Of a stretch of 10,620 nucleotides of DNA, positions 1 through 5,752 are shown piece by piece (position 1 is the stretch's first letter; each line of letters begins with the position of its first letter). The translations under genes and the position numbers were made by a program. The notes beneath the pieces were generated by a model. The model worked only from the letters and a program-made list of their open reading frames with translations, was not told where the DNA came from and made no database searches. The stretch spans positions 5,075 to 15,694 of the forward strand of contig CAJUFK010000079.1 in the NCBI GenBank assembly GCA_910585535.1, given 5' to 3'. The stretch comes from an uncultured Angelakisella sp. GTDB taxonomy: Bacteria > Bacillota > Clostridia > Oscillospirales > Ruminococcaceae.

Positions 1-79
1 TACACAGGGGCACCATGATACGACAGTAAAAAAATCACAGGTTGCGATAATAAGAATTGTCAGACCAATAGAGATAGAA

Positions 80-114
80 AAAACTCCCCTGCCCTTGTAG
101 GACAAAGGAGTTTT
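80..114 (-). terminator. Rho-independent terminator of the minus-strand transcript
   Basis: An 8-bp stem AAAACTCC/GGAGTTTT (80-87 with 107-114) has a 3-bp inner helix CCT/AGG (88-90 with 99-101). Read on the minus strand it is followed by TTTCTATCTC, which gives a U-rich run. It lies about 200 nt downstream of the minus-strand promoter at 319-347. Confidence 0.6.
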
Positions 115-312
115 GAGGCATACTCCAGGAAAAAGAAGGTAAAAAGCCAAGGTATTCTGAAAGAATCAGCTTAAAGGCGTTGACTTCCTGTGATGAAACC
201 ATTATAATAAGAACTGCGAGACATAGAGCAAGCGGCCCAGATGAGGGATTAGGCCCCCTCACCTGGGAATAGCCATGGAGACTGCACCTCCATAACAATC
301 TCTCACACTTGC
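84..312 (-). ncRNA. Candidate structured minus-strand RNA or short toxin-type mRNA
   Basis: The predicted transcript starts near 312 from a consensus promoter and ends at the 80-114 terminator. Its 5' end carries TGGAGGTG inside the helix ATGGAG/CTCCAT, so a ribosome binding site would be sequestered. The first AUG after it (minus strand, 276-274) opens only five codons (MAIPR). A longer open frame spans 298-35 on the minus strand and contains a hydrophobic stretch LALCLAVLIIMV, but it has no well-placed ribosome binding site. A membrane-peptide toxin is therefore possible but not shown. A purely regulatory RNA is equally compatible. Confidence 0.35.
180..208 (+). promoter_or_regulatory. Sigma-A type promoter, rightward
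   Basis: A -35 box TTGACT (180-185) and a perfect -10 box TATAAT (203-208) are separated by exactly 17 bp. The predicted start is near 215. It faces the minus-strand promoter at 319-347, so the two transcripts overlap by about 100 nt. No gene with a ribosome binding site follows before the hairpin at 324-359, which suggests a small non-coding RNA. Confidence 0.75.
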
Positions 313-318
313 AATCTT

Positions 319-347
319 ATTATAGCTGTTAATATGGTTAATTGCAA
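319..347 (-). promoter_or_regulatory. Sigma-A type promoter, leftward
   Basis: On the minus strand, TTGCAA (342-347) and a perfect TATAAT (319-324) are separated by 17 bp. The predicted start is near 312. It lies inside the stem-loop that ends the opposing RNA, so the two transcription units are interlocked. Confidence 0.7.
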
Positions 348-369
348 TACCTAACAGCTTTCTTTCTTC
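324..369 (+). terminator. Rho-independent terminator of the plus-strand small RNA
   Basis: The stem AGCTGTTA/TAACAGCT (324-331 with 352-359) has an inner GGT/ACC helix (336-338 with 349-351). It is followed by TTCTTTCTTC. It is about 140 nt downstream of the predicted plus-strand start. Confidence 0.6.
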
Positions 370-378
370 ATGCTGTGT

Positions 379-477
379 GCCATTGTTATGGAATTATCTC
401 ATTCCATGACAATGGCCCTTTATGTTTCGCTGGGTGACAAAGGGCCATGGGGCTAGGAAAACGATCTGGCCCCATGG
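379..477. repeat. Three chained inverted repeats
   Basis: IR1 has 16-nt arms (379-394 with 401-416, one G-T wobble, 6-nt loop). IR2 has 10-nt arms ATGGCCCTTT/AAAGGGCCAT (412-421 with 439-448). IR3 has 9-nt arms CCATGGGGC/GCCCCATGG (445-453 with 469-477). The right arm of IR1 overlaps the left arm of IR2, and the right arm of IR2 overlaps the left arm of IR3, so neighbouring hairpins cannot form fully at the same time. They lie 80-180 bp upstream of the membrane protein gene. Confidence 0.75.
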
Positions 478-558
478 TTGTCAGTCCAGCATGGCTTTCT
501 GGTGGCACTTGGAACAGCTGGTTTACCAGAGGCAGACAGACAGAAAGGAGAGGACAGC

Positions 559-1020
559 TTGATAGAAAAGATTGCAAAATGTATGAAGGGAGTGAACTGG
601 AAACGCTGGGTTTTAGGAATATTTCTTTTAATAGTTGCTTGTGTTTTTGGTGCAATCATAGAAACAGAAAGGATATATGTTCCTGAAATATTTACATCTA
701 CAGAAGGAAAAATCATTTGTTCTGTTCTTTTATCCTTTAGCTTTTGTTTATGGAGTGTAGCCGTATCTTTTTTAGTAGCAGGTCTTCAAGAAAATGGACA
801 TGGCTCTAAGTTAAGTTTTCTTCACAAAAAGTGTGAAGGAACGACTTCTATTGAATATGCCGGAGAAATAAAAGTCGTAATAATTGCAGATGATAGTTTA
901 TTGGTTACTACAGAAGGAACAGAACAGCAAATACTTGGAAAGCTAATAAAAGACAATGGAGGTCTTAACAGGATTGCAGAAGCAATCGAACAAAAAGAAG
1001 TGGATTTGTCTGGTCTGTGA
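559..1020 (+). CDS. Small two-helix membrane protein of unknown function
   Basis: I chose the TTG at 559 because AGAAAGGAG (542-550) lies 8 nt upstream. The upstream in-frame TTG at 478 sits within an inverted-repeat arm and has no ribosome binding site. The 153-residue product has a short basic N-terminus (KRW), a first membrane helix at about residues 17-35 (WVLGIFLLIVACVFG), a short outside loop, and a second helix at about 51-76 (IICSVLLSFSFCLWSVAVSF). A soluble C-terminal tail of about 75 residues follows, with a beta-rich EIKVVIIADDSLLVTT stretch and an acidic end. I do not recognise the family. The gene is AT-rich, is followed directly by a terminator, and precedes two genes for exported proteins. 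A role at the envelope is all that can be said. Confidence 0.7.
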   Translation: MIEKIAKCMKGVNWKRWVLGIFLLIVACVFGAIIETERIYVPEIFTSTEGKIICSVLLSFSFCLWSVAVSFLVAGLQENGHGSKLSFLHKKCEGTTSIEYAGEIKVVIIADDSLLVTTEGTEQQILGKLIKDNGGLNRIAEAIEQKEVDLSGL

Positions 1021-1038
1021 AGTATCTCCATATAAAAT

Positions 1039-1064
1039 AAGGCTCCCATTTGGGAGCTTTCTTA
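1039..1064 (+). terminator. Rho-independent terminator after the membrane protein gene
   Basis: The stem GCTCCC/GGGAGC (1042-1047 with 1052-1057) has an ATTT loop and is extended by AAG/TTT pairing (1039-1041 with 1058-1060). TTTCTT follows. It sits 19 nt past the stop codon and 40 nt before the next start, which separates the two genes transcriptionally. Confidence 0.75.
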
Positions 1065-1100
1065 CAAAAAGAGAACAGTATGAAAGGGGAATCAACTTTT

Positions 1101-1751
1101 ATGAAAAAGAAGATAGTCGCAGGACTTATAGCGATTGGTTTATTCGCTTCCTTCTATGCGGGATATTCTGTCAACAATCAGCCTGTAGTAGAAACTATCA
1201 CAACGCCAGAAGGTGAGCAAGACATAAAAGAAACCTCCCAAGGGGAGGAACCAACAGAGGGTGAAAATGGAAAAATCGTAAATAATTTCCAGATACAGCA
1301 AGGAGAGGAAGATACCCAAGATAATCCCCAAGGGGATATAGTGGTAAAAGAGGAACTTCCAGAATTTTATGAAGAGATGGTATATAATGAAGAGACGGGG
1401 ATATATGAGCCAGTATATATACCAGTAGGGGGAAGTGATACTGACCAATCAAAGGAAGGGAATCCATTAGAGGAGATGACCCCAGAAGAATTTGATAAAT
1501 GGATGTTAGATACTTCAGATGCCCCGAAGCCAGGGGACCCTATTCCAGAGGATAACAATCAAGGAAATCAAGGTAATACAGGAGGAAATAGTGGAGGTTC
1601 AAGTGCTCTTACCCCAGAGCAGCAGGCGGAACTACAGAAAATAATAGAGTCCCTAGGTGGGAATACTCCTTATAACCCAAACGAGGGGTCTGCCACCGGA
1701 GGAGGTACAGGTTCAGGGATAGCGGATGGTTCAGAAATCAATTGGAACTAA
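1101..1751 (+). CDS. Exported acidic Gly/Pro-rich low-complexity protein
   Basis: The ATG at 1101 follows AAAGGGGA (1083-1090) and begins a signal-peptide-like MKKK plus hydrophobic stretch IVAGLIAIGLFASFYAG. An in-frame ATG at 1080 would add seven residues but lacks a good ribosome binding site. The mature part of this 216-residue protein is very acidic (many E, D, Q, N) and mostly disordered. It has an IYEPVYIPVGG segment at about 101-111, a module MTPEEFDKWMLDTSDAPKPG at 126-145, a Gly/Asn linker at 153-168, a short helix LTPEQQAELQKIIESLGG at 170-187 and the C-terminus SGIADGSEINWN. There is no LPXTG motif or C-terminal anchor. Fragments of both the middle module and the tail recur downstream, so this belonged to a tandemly duplicated family. 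I do not recognise the function; a surface or secreted role is inferred. Confidence 0.75.
   Translation: MKKKIVAGLIAIGLFASFYAGYSVNNQPVVETITTPEGEQDIKETSQGEEPTEGENGKIVNNFQIQQGEEDTQDNPQGDIVVKEELPEFYEEMVYNEETGIYEPVYIPVGGSDTDQSKEGNPLEEMTPEEFDKWMLDTSDAPKPGDPIPEDNNQGNQGNTGGNSGGSSALTPEQQAELQKIIESLGGNTPYNPNEGSATGGGTGSGIADGSEINWN
1713..1745 (+). repeat. Direct repeat copy A, encoding SGIADGSEINW
   Basis: This 33-bp unit at the 3' end of the secreted-protein gene recurs at 1794-1826 with 30 of 33 bases identical. All three differences are at third codon positions and leave the peptide unchanged. Confidence 0.9.
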
Positions 1752-1829
1752 AATTGGTATATCACAACACATTACATTTGTCAACCCCAAATTTCAGGGA
1801 TAGCAGATGGTTCAGAGATAAATTGGTAA
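1752..1829 (+). pseudogene. In-frame duplicated gene tail (SGIADGSEINW, copy B)
   Basis: Directly after the TAA at 1749-1751 the same reading frame stays open for 25 codons and ends with SGIADGSEINW and a TAA at 1827-1829. There is no start codon with a ribosome binding site, so this is either the remnant of a deleted tandem paralog or a readthrough extension. A hairpin (1849-1871) follows, as expected for the 3' end of a former gene. The frame agreement and synonymous-only differences are seen directly; readthrough is speculation. Confidence 0.55.
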
Positions 1830-1848
1830 TTAAGAGTTTACATGGAAG

Positions 1849-1880
1849 CCTAAAGCAAGAAATGCTTTAGGTCACTTTTA
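1849..1880 (+). terminator. Hairpin, probable terminator of the duplicated tail
   Basis: A 9-bp stem CCTAAAGCA/TGCTTTAGG (1849-1857 with 1863-1871) has a 5-nt loop, followed by TCACTTTTATA. The U tract is weak and starts four bases late, so termination may be partial. Confidence 0.5.
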
Positions 1881-1883
1881 TAG

Positions 1884-2057
1884 CAGGAATTAGAAGGGAT
1901 GACTCCAGAAGAATTTGATGCTTGGATGTTAGATACTTCAGATGCCCCGAAGCCAGGAGACCCTATACCAGAGGATAACAATAATAAAGGTAACACAGAG
2001 GGAAGCAGTTTGTTAGATAAAACTGCTTCCCTTTCCTGGTATCATAAGGAAAAATGA
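1884..2057 (+). pseudogene. Fragment of a second paralog of the secreted protein
   Basis: The open frame ELEGMTPEEFDAWMLDTS, then DAPKPGDPIPEDNN, matches residues 123-152 of the 1101-1751 product, with long identical runs at the DNA level (for example around 1923-1957 versus 1500-1534). There is no start codon with a ribosome binding site; a TAG stop precedes the frame at 1881-1883. After about 45 codons the frame runs into a perfect 12-bp hairpin and stops at the TGA at 2055-2057. It is best read as a partial copy left by recombination between tandem genes. Translation is unlikely. Confidence 0.6.
2000..2036 (+). terminator. Hairpin, probable terminator
   Basis: A perfect 12-bp stem GGGAAGCAGTTT/AAACTGCTTCCC (2000-2011 with 2020-2031) has an 8-nt loop, then TTTCC. 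The stem is strong and the U tract short. It lies within the open frame of the paralog fragment, so it was probably the terminator of the former gene. Confidence 0.55.
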
Positions 2058-2192
2058 AATCACTTAATATATTTCAGCGTATAAAATAAAGCAAATAACA
2101 TTAAAAAGAATAATAAAGCACGATTATAAATGGACTTATAGACATTATTAAATAGATGGAGGTATTTTAAGAATTAAATTAGGAGAGTTAAT
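2058..2192. other. AT-rich intergenic region
   Basis: No gene or convincing hairpin is visible. The stretch is very AT-rich and contains several TATAAA-like and TTATAAAT-like words, none paired with a good -35 box at the right distance. It presumably holds the upstream control region of the 569-residue secreted protein gene. Confidence 0.4.
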
Positions 2193-2221
2193 TTGGTGAT
2201 AAGATATGACTTTAGTATATT
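2193..2221 (+). promoter_or_regulatory. Possible promoter of the large secreted protein gene
   Basis: TTGGTG (2193-2198) and TATATT (2216-2221) are 17 bp apart, with a predicted start about 25 nt before the ATG at 2253. If real, it rules out the upstream TTG/GTG at 2193-2198 as the translation start. The -35 match is only fair. Confidence 0.35.
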
Positions 2222-2252
2222 GGTTGAGCAAAACTCGAAGAAAGGAGACCAT

Positions 2253-3962
2253 ATGAAGAGATTAACAGGTTACTTCAAAAGAAGTTTATCAGTTGTTTTA
2301 GTTGTGATGATGTTGATAACTCCGGCTCATGCAACATCAACAGGTGGTTATGACCCTAATGCAACACAAGGTTCTGGTTCAAATTCAGAAACAATAACAG
2401 GTGGTAAAGGATATGATATATCTCACCAAGGTTATAGAATAAGCATATTATCTGGGGACCAGCCATTTCCGGGAGTAGAGAAGCCAGTCCAAGATATATG
2501 GTATTCCACTCCCCCATCGGATATTGATAACTATATGACTACTAACAGATTAGGGATGGAAACTGATAGTAATAGAGGGGGCATTATCAACGAAGAAGGA
2601 GGAAAATTAGAAGGAATAGATATACCGAAAGCAATTATTGAGGTTCAAGGGGGTAGTTTTGGGGCAAATGGTATAGCGGTTAGAGAATATTTATTGGGTA
2701 CTGGAGCAGGAGGAAGCCCATCATCTCCAGGAGGTTCTGGAGGCACGCCAGGTAGCCCAGGAGGTCCTACAATTAACTGGGGAGGTAATTCTCCTACACC
2801 AACTGTAAGTACACTTGGTGATAAATATGATTTAGATAAATCCAGGAGAGAGCAAGCAACTACTCTTGCAAGATACTATAATAGTAAGCTGACGCAATTT
2901 TATAATAGGGCTTGCTCGGATATAAACAGTGATTATTATATGACACCATCAGAATTTGATGAGAGATTAACACATTATTACTTAGTATACAGAACTGACA
3001 TACTAAACAGATTTGCAAATGATGGGGACTGGGGAGTATACGGCGATAGCATGAAGGATTATATATTAGAAATTCTGGAAAACCAAGTATACTCACTACA
3101 ACTAAATTATCAAATAAAGTTTAACAGAGAATCCCAAGGCAGGAACACCAGTAATAAGAGAGTAGCGGGAGCATATACAACAGAGATTATGTTTAATAGT
3201 GAAGATATAAGAATTCCATTAGCAGAAGGGGCCACTTCGAGTGGAGATGTACCACTAACTTTAATAATTGAAGCATTATTCTCTGATGGGACAAAGGAAG
3301 GATGGGTTAAATTATCCAATGATATAAATTCCGATCCAGAATTTAGAATTTTATTAGAGAGTATTGTATGGTATTATCCAAGGCTACTAAATCCAGATTA
3401 CACAGCCGGACCAGATATAGGGATAAAGGTAGCGGGTACAGCAAAGAACATAGCAGAATTTAACTTAGCGAGTGCAAGTTTATTAGGTGGAACAGATGGT
3501 CGAGGAATGGGTAACCTAACGAACAAGGCTTTACCAAAGGGGCTAATGATAGACAAAGATGACCATGTCTTAAATATAATGATGCCAACAGACCCTGGGA
3601 CAAATGCTATTATAATTTCTGATGCAATAGCCAGTAATTATGGATGGGGAACCCATATCTATACAAAAGGAGATGCAGGTACTCATACTTGGGACAAGAT
3701 AAATTATCCAGATGGAACACCGGGGCCAGCGCCCAACCCAGGGAGCCCAAGTACTCCAAGTAATCCAGGAACCCCATCTGACCCAGGAGACCCTTCCGAC
3801 CCAAGTGACCCGAATAATCCAGGTAATCCTAATGGCGGTTACAACATAACAATCATAAAATTCTATGAAAACAATAATCAGCCGGAGAGCAATTTTACAA
3901 GGGAGCATAACCCAGGCACCATACGAGTAGAGGATGAACCAATATACCGTTTAGCAAAATGA
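2253..3962 (+). CDS. Secreted multidomain protein with Gly/Pro-rich linkers and an EF-hand-like loop
   Basis: The ATG at 2253 is preceded by AAAGGAG (2241-2247) and begins a textbook signal peptide: MKRLTGYFKR, then a hydrophobic core SLSVVLVVMMLIT, then a probable cleavage after PAHA (residue 27). An in-frame TTG/GTG start at 2193-2196 also has an AGGAGAG site but would bury the signal. The 569-residue protein has an N-terminal region (28-150), a Gly/Ser/Pro linker (about 150-185, with GGPTINWGG), a large central region (about 186-483), a Pro-rich linker (about 487-528, repeated PSDP/NPGTP) and a 41-residue tail. Residues 223-234 (DINSDYYMTPSE) fit the EF-hand calcium loop spacing 1-3-5-7-9-12. 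There is no LPXTG motif or C-terminal anchor. The tail stops abruptly and may be a truncated domain. I do not recognise the central domain. Confidence 0.8.
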   Translation: MKRLTGYFKRSLSVVLVVMMLITPAHATSTGGYDPNATQGSGSNSETITGGKGYDISHQGYRISILSGDQPFPGVEKPVQDIWYSTPPSDIDNYMTTNRLGMETDSNRGGIINEEGGKLEGIDIPKAIIEVQGGSFGANGIAVREYLLGTGAGGSPSSPGGSGGTPGSPGGPTINWGGNSPTPTVSTLGDKYDLDKSRREQATTLARYYNSKLTQFYNRACSDINSDYYMTPSEFDERLTHYYLVYRTDILNRFANDGDWGVYGDSMKDYILEILENQVYSLQLNYQIKFNRESQGRNTSNKRVAGAYTTEIMFNSEDIRIPLAEGATSSGDVPLTLIIEALFSDGTKEGWVKLSNDINSDPEFRILLESIVWYYPRLLNPDYTAGPDIGIKVAGTAKNIAEFNLASASLLGGTDGRGMGNLTNKALPKGLMIDKDDHVLNIMMPTDPGTNAIIISDAIASNYGWGTHIYTKGDAGTHTWDKINYPDGTPGPAPNPGSPSTPSNPGTPSDPGDPSDPSDPNNPGNPNGGYNITIIKFYENNNQPESNFTREHNPGTIRVEDEPIYRLAK

Positions 3963-4005
3963 AAGACCTGGAATCCAGCATTGGACCCAGGTCTTTTTGT
4001 TTGTT
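3962..4005 (+). terminator. Strong Rho-independent terminator
   Basis: A 10-bp stem AAAGACCTGG/CCAGGTCTTT (3962-3971 with 3987-3996) has a 15-nt loop that itself pairs (TCCA/TGGA). TTTTTGTTTGTT follows. It starts at the last base of the TGA stop and lies between convergent genes. On the minus strand it is followed by CATTTTGC, so it may also slow transcripts leaving the nuclease gene. Confidence 0.9.
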
Positions 4006-4013
4006 GGTTTACA

Positions 4014-4841
4014 CTATGCCTGTTTCAGTTTGAGAACTTCTTCCAGAGGAAGGCCGGAGTAGTCAGCTATCATTTCCAAAGACAACTTGCCGTCCTTTAG
4101 CATCCGTTTCGCAGTATCAAACATTGTTTCTTGTTTACCTTCCTGCCTGCCTTTCTCCAATCCCTGCGCTTCGACTTCTTCCAGGATTTTGCACATAGTA
4201 GCAACTCCTTCCTTGCTTTCCTTAAAGAACTTCACCCGTTCGGCTAACTCGTCATAATACATTTGTGAGGGTTCGGGACAAGCGAAATCGTGCATCAGCT
4301 TTCCCAAGGGTGTTTCATCTCGGTAGGCTCCGTTCACATACAAAATATGCGAACCATCGCCAAATCTCTCACCAGTCCCCAGAATACAGCGTTCAATTTC
4401 ATAAAGGGGTTTATTCTGTCTCAATACATCATTCTCCGTAATGAAAATGACATAGACCTCCGGGAGCTGGTCAAAGTCTGTTCCCTTCTCCAGAAAGCTG
4501 GCGTCCATCATGCTGGCGTTATACCTGGCCCGCCTCCTCCCTGCTCCCTTGTCCTCCCGCTGGACCTCCACATTGATCTTGCGCCCTTCGCTGTCTGTAG
4601 CGACAACATCCAGTTTAACAGAGCGATTCAGAAGGTTTGCCACAAATACCTGGGTATGGACATCCAGCACAATTAAATCTGGTTTATTTAGGATGATACG
4701 CAAAACAAGCTGGGTACAGGAAGTGTCATCCTCAAAGCATTTGGTAAGAAACACATCATCCATAAGCCGAAAGCGTTTGATTCGCTCTAAATCCTCCTGG
4801 CGTACCCAAGACAGCTGTTCCGCAATCGCCAAGACTACCAC
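4014..4841 (-). CDS. Rpn-family PD-(D/E)XK nuclease / putative transposase (PDDEXK_2 type)
   Basis: The start is GTG at 4841-4839, with AGAGGAAAGG just upstream on the minus strand; no ATG is better placed. The 275-residue product has the layout of the Rpn / PD-(D/E)XK_2 family, described as recombination-promoting DNases. An MDDVFLTKCF segment at 27-36 is followed by the nuclease core, with Asp78 in VKLDVV and Glu92/Gln94 in INVEVQ (the E-x-Q variant of E-x-K). Then come an Arg-rich helix RRRARYNASMMDA (102-114), the EVYVIFITENDV strand (128-139) and a coiled, charged C-terminus with EKGRQEGKQE (229-238). The last about 35 residues resemble the short helical tail of these proteins. Length and motifs are typical, so it may be active. 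It is often transposon-like in distribution but is not a true IS: no terminal inverted repeats were seen. It is transcribed toward the secreted-protein gene. Confidence 0.85.
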   Translation of the reverse strand: MVVLAIAEQLSWVRQEDLERIKRFRLMDDVFLTKCFEDDTSCTQLVLRIILNKPDLIVLDVHTQVFVANLLNRSVKLDVVATDSEGRKINVEVQREDKGAGRRRARYNASMMDASFLEKGTDFDQLPEVYVIFITENDVLRQNKPLYEIERCILGTGERFGDGSHILYVNGAYRDETPLGKLMHDFACPEPSQMYYDELAERVKFFKESKEGVATMCKILEEVEAQGLEKGRQEGKQETMFDTAKRMLKDGKLSLEMIADYSGLPLEEVLKLKQA

Positions 4842-5031
4842 CGCCTTTCCTCTGTCCCTATCTTATCATAAAGAGGGCGGTTTATCAAGTCCGGCAGACT
4901 CCCTAAAAGCCATGGAAAAGCAAAGAAAACCTCTTGCAAATCGTCCGCAGACAAGGAAGTCACCCAGCGTTACAATAGGGGCATAGGTTGAAGAAACGGC
5001 CTAAATCAAAAGAAAAAGGATGGGACAGAAA

Positions 5032-5508
5032 ATGTGCAAAGCTATCATTAACCGGGTAGACCTGGGCAAGCGTGTTGTGGGGTATGAGCTGTACAGCTAC
5101 GACAGCGGGGAGATTCTGGGCTTGACCGTCAGCCAAATCAAAGCCCTGGCAGAATCCGGGGAAAAGGTGCTGGGCGTGAGGTTTGAAGGGAAGGAGCTTC
5201 TGCTGGATGGGACCCATACCCGAAACATCATGGTAAAGACTGGTGTCGGGAACTTCCGGCCCCTTGTCCCGGATGAAAGTCTGGCGGCTACGGTCATTTA
5301 TACGGTGCTGGCCTTTGATGAAGGGCGGGGCCTCTATGAGACCATCAACAGCCGCTTTGGAAGGCGGTGGGTGAATGAAGACACCTTGCGGGTCTATCTT
5401 GGGTTTACCTGTGTCAACGGCATCACCCTGGAGGATGGAAAGCTGAAGCTGTGCGAAGGGGTGAAGGTGACAAACCCCAAACGGCAGGAAGCTAAGGGGA
5501 AGGGATAA
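5032..5508 (+). CDS. Conserved-looking hypothetical protein of unknown function
   Basis: Two ATGs compete. The one at 5020 directly abuts AAAAAGG and leaves no spacing, while the one at 5032 is 11 nt after AAAAGGA (5014-5020). I prefer 5032, giving 158 residues. The product begins MCKAIINRVDLGKRVVGYEL and is a compact, soluble, mixed alpha/beta protein without signal peptide or membrane helix. Recognisable stretches are VSQIKALAESGE (a helix), EKVLGVRFEGKELLLDG (strand pair), a central NFRPLVPDES segment, and a Lys-rich C-terminus NPKRQEAKGKG that could contact nucleic acid. I do not recognise the family. Its codon use is clearly more GC-rich than that of the secreted-protein genes, which fits an origin different from the AT-rich left block. 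Confidence 0.7.
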   Translation: MCKAIINRVDLGKRVVGYELYSYDSGEILGLTVSQIKALAESGEKVLGVRFEGKELLLDGTHTRNIMVKTGVGNFRPLVPDESLAATVIYTVLAFDEGRGLYETINSRFGRRWVNEDTLRVYLGFTCVNGITLEDGKLKLCEGVKVTNPKRQEAKGKG

Positions 5509-5567
5509 ATACAAGGGGGGCGGGGCGGTCAAGCTCCGTCCCCTTCTCAAAGGAGTGGTGAAACAGC

Positions 5568-5711
5568 ATGGAAAAGGTGTTTCTGCTGGCCTTTCTTCTT
5601 TTGGCGGGATTGGCTTTGTTGGTTTGGCTAAGTATGATACAGTATCGAATCATTCGACGGCTGTTGATAGAAGATATTCGGCAGGTGATAAAAGAGGAAA
5701 AGGACAGGTAA
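5568..5711 (+). CDS. 47-residue single-span membrane protein
   Basis: ATG at 5568 follows AAAGGAG (5549-5555). The frame is a short Met-Glu-Lys start, one hydrophobic helix (VFLLAFLLLAGLALLVWLSM, residues 4-23), then a basic and charged tail (QYRIIRRLLIEDIRQVIKEEKDR in outline, with RR at 30-31 and an EEKDR end). The positive-inside rule would put the tail in the cytoplasm. A textbook terminator begins 8 nt past the TAA, which supports a real gene. It sits 59 nt after the 5032-5508 gene in the same direction and is probably co-transcribed. The size and shape also fit a small toxin-like or regulatory membrane peptide, but no partner was found. Confidence 0.65.
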   Translation: MEKVFLLAFLLLAGLALLVWLSMIQYRIIRRLLIEDIRQVIKEEKDR

Positions 5712-5718
5712 CAGGCAG

Positions 5719-5752
5719 AGGGCCGGGGGAATTCCCTGGCCCTTTTTGTTTT
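5719..5752 (+). terminator. Strong Rho-independent terminator
   Basis: A 10-bp stem (5719-5728 with 5734-5743; AGGGCCGGGG with CCCTGGCCCT, one G-T pair) has a 5-nt loop, followed by TTTTTGTTTTG. It ends the 5032-5711 pair of genes. Confidence 0.9.

Larger units (their letters stand above)
215..369 (+). ncRNA. Candidate small antisense RNA (about 150 nt)
   Basis: The predicted transcript runs from the TTGACT/TATAAT promoter to a terminator at 324-359 followed by TTCTTTCTTC. It contains a strong helix CCCAG-TGAGGG/CCCTCA-CTGGG (236-247 with 256-267, one A/C mismatch) and a second helix ATGGAG/CTCCAT (275-280 with 288-293). From about 215 to 312 it is complementary to the 5' part of the opposing transcript, including that transcript's GGAGGTG ribosome-binding-like sequence. 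This resembles antisense RNAs of type I toxin-antitoxin loci. The family was not identified from sequence alone. Confidence 0.45.

Noticed and set aside
386..716. Minus-strand frames upstream of and across the membrane protein gene
   Set aside because: They overlap the plus-strand inverted repeats and the supported gene, and have no ribosome binding site.
1560..1710. Gly/Asn/Thr-rich segment as a possible CRISPR or tandem repeat array
   Set aside because: Repeats are irregular, short and coding; no spacers of uniform length.
4290..4986. Plus-strand frames opposite the Rpn-type gene
   Set aside because: Shadow frames; the minus-strand product has family motifs and a matching ribosome binding site.
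5514..5546. GGGG...CCCC hairpin between 5508 and 5568
   Set aside because: The stem needs a bulge and there is no U tract; probably not a terminator.
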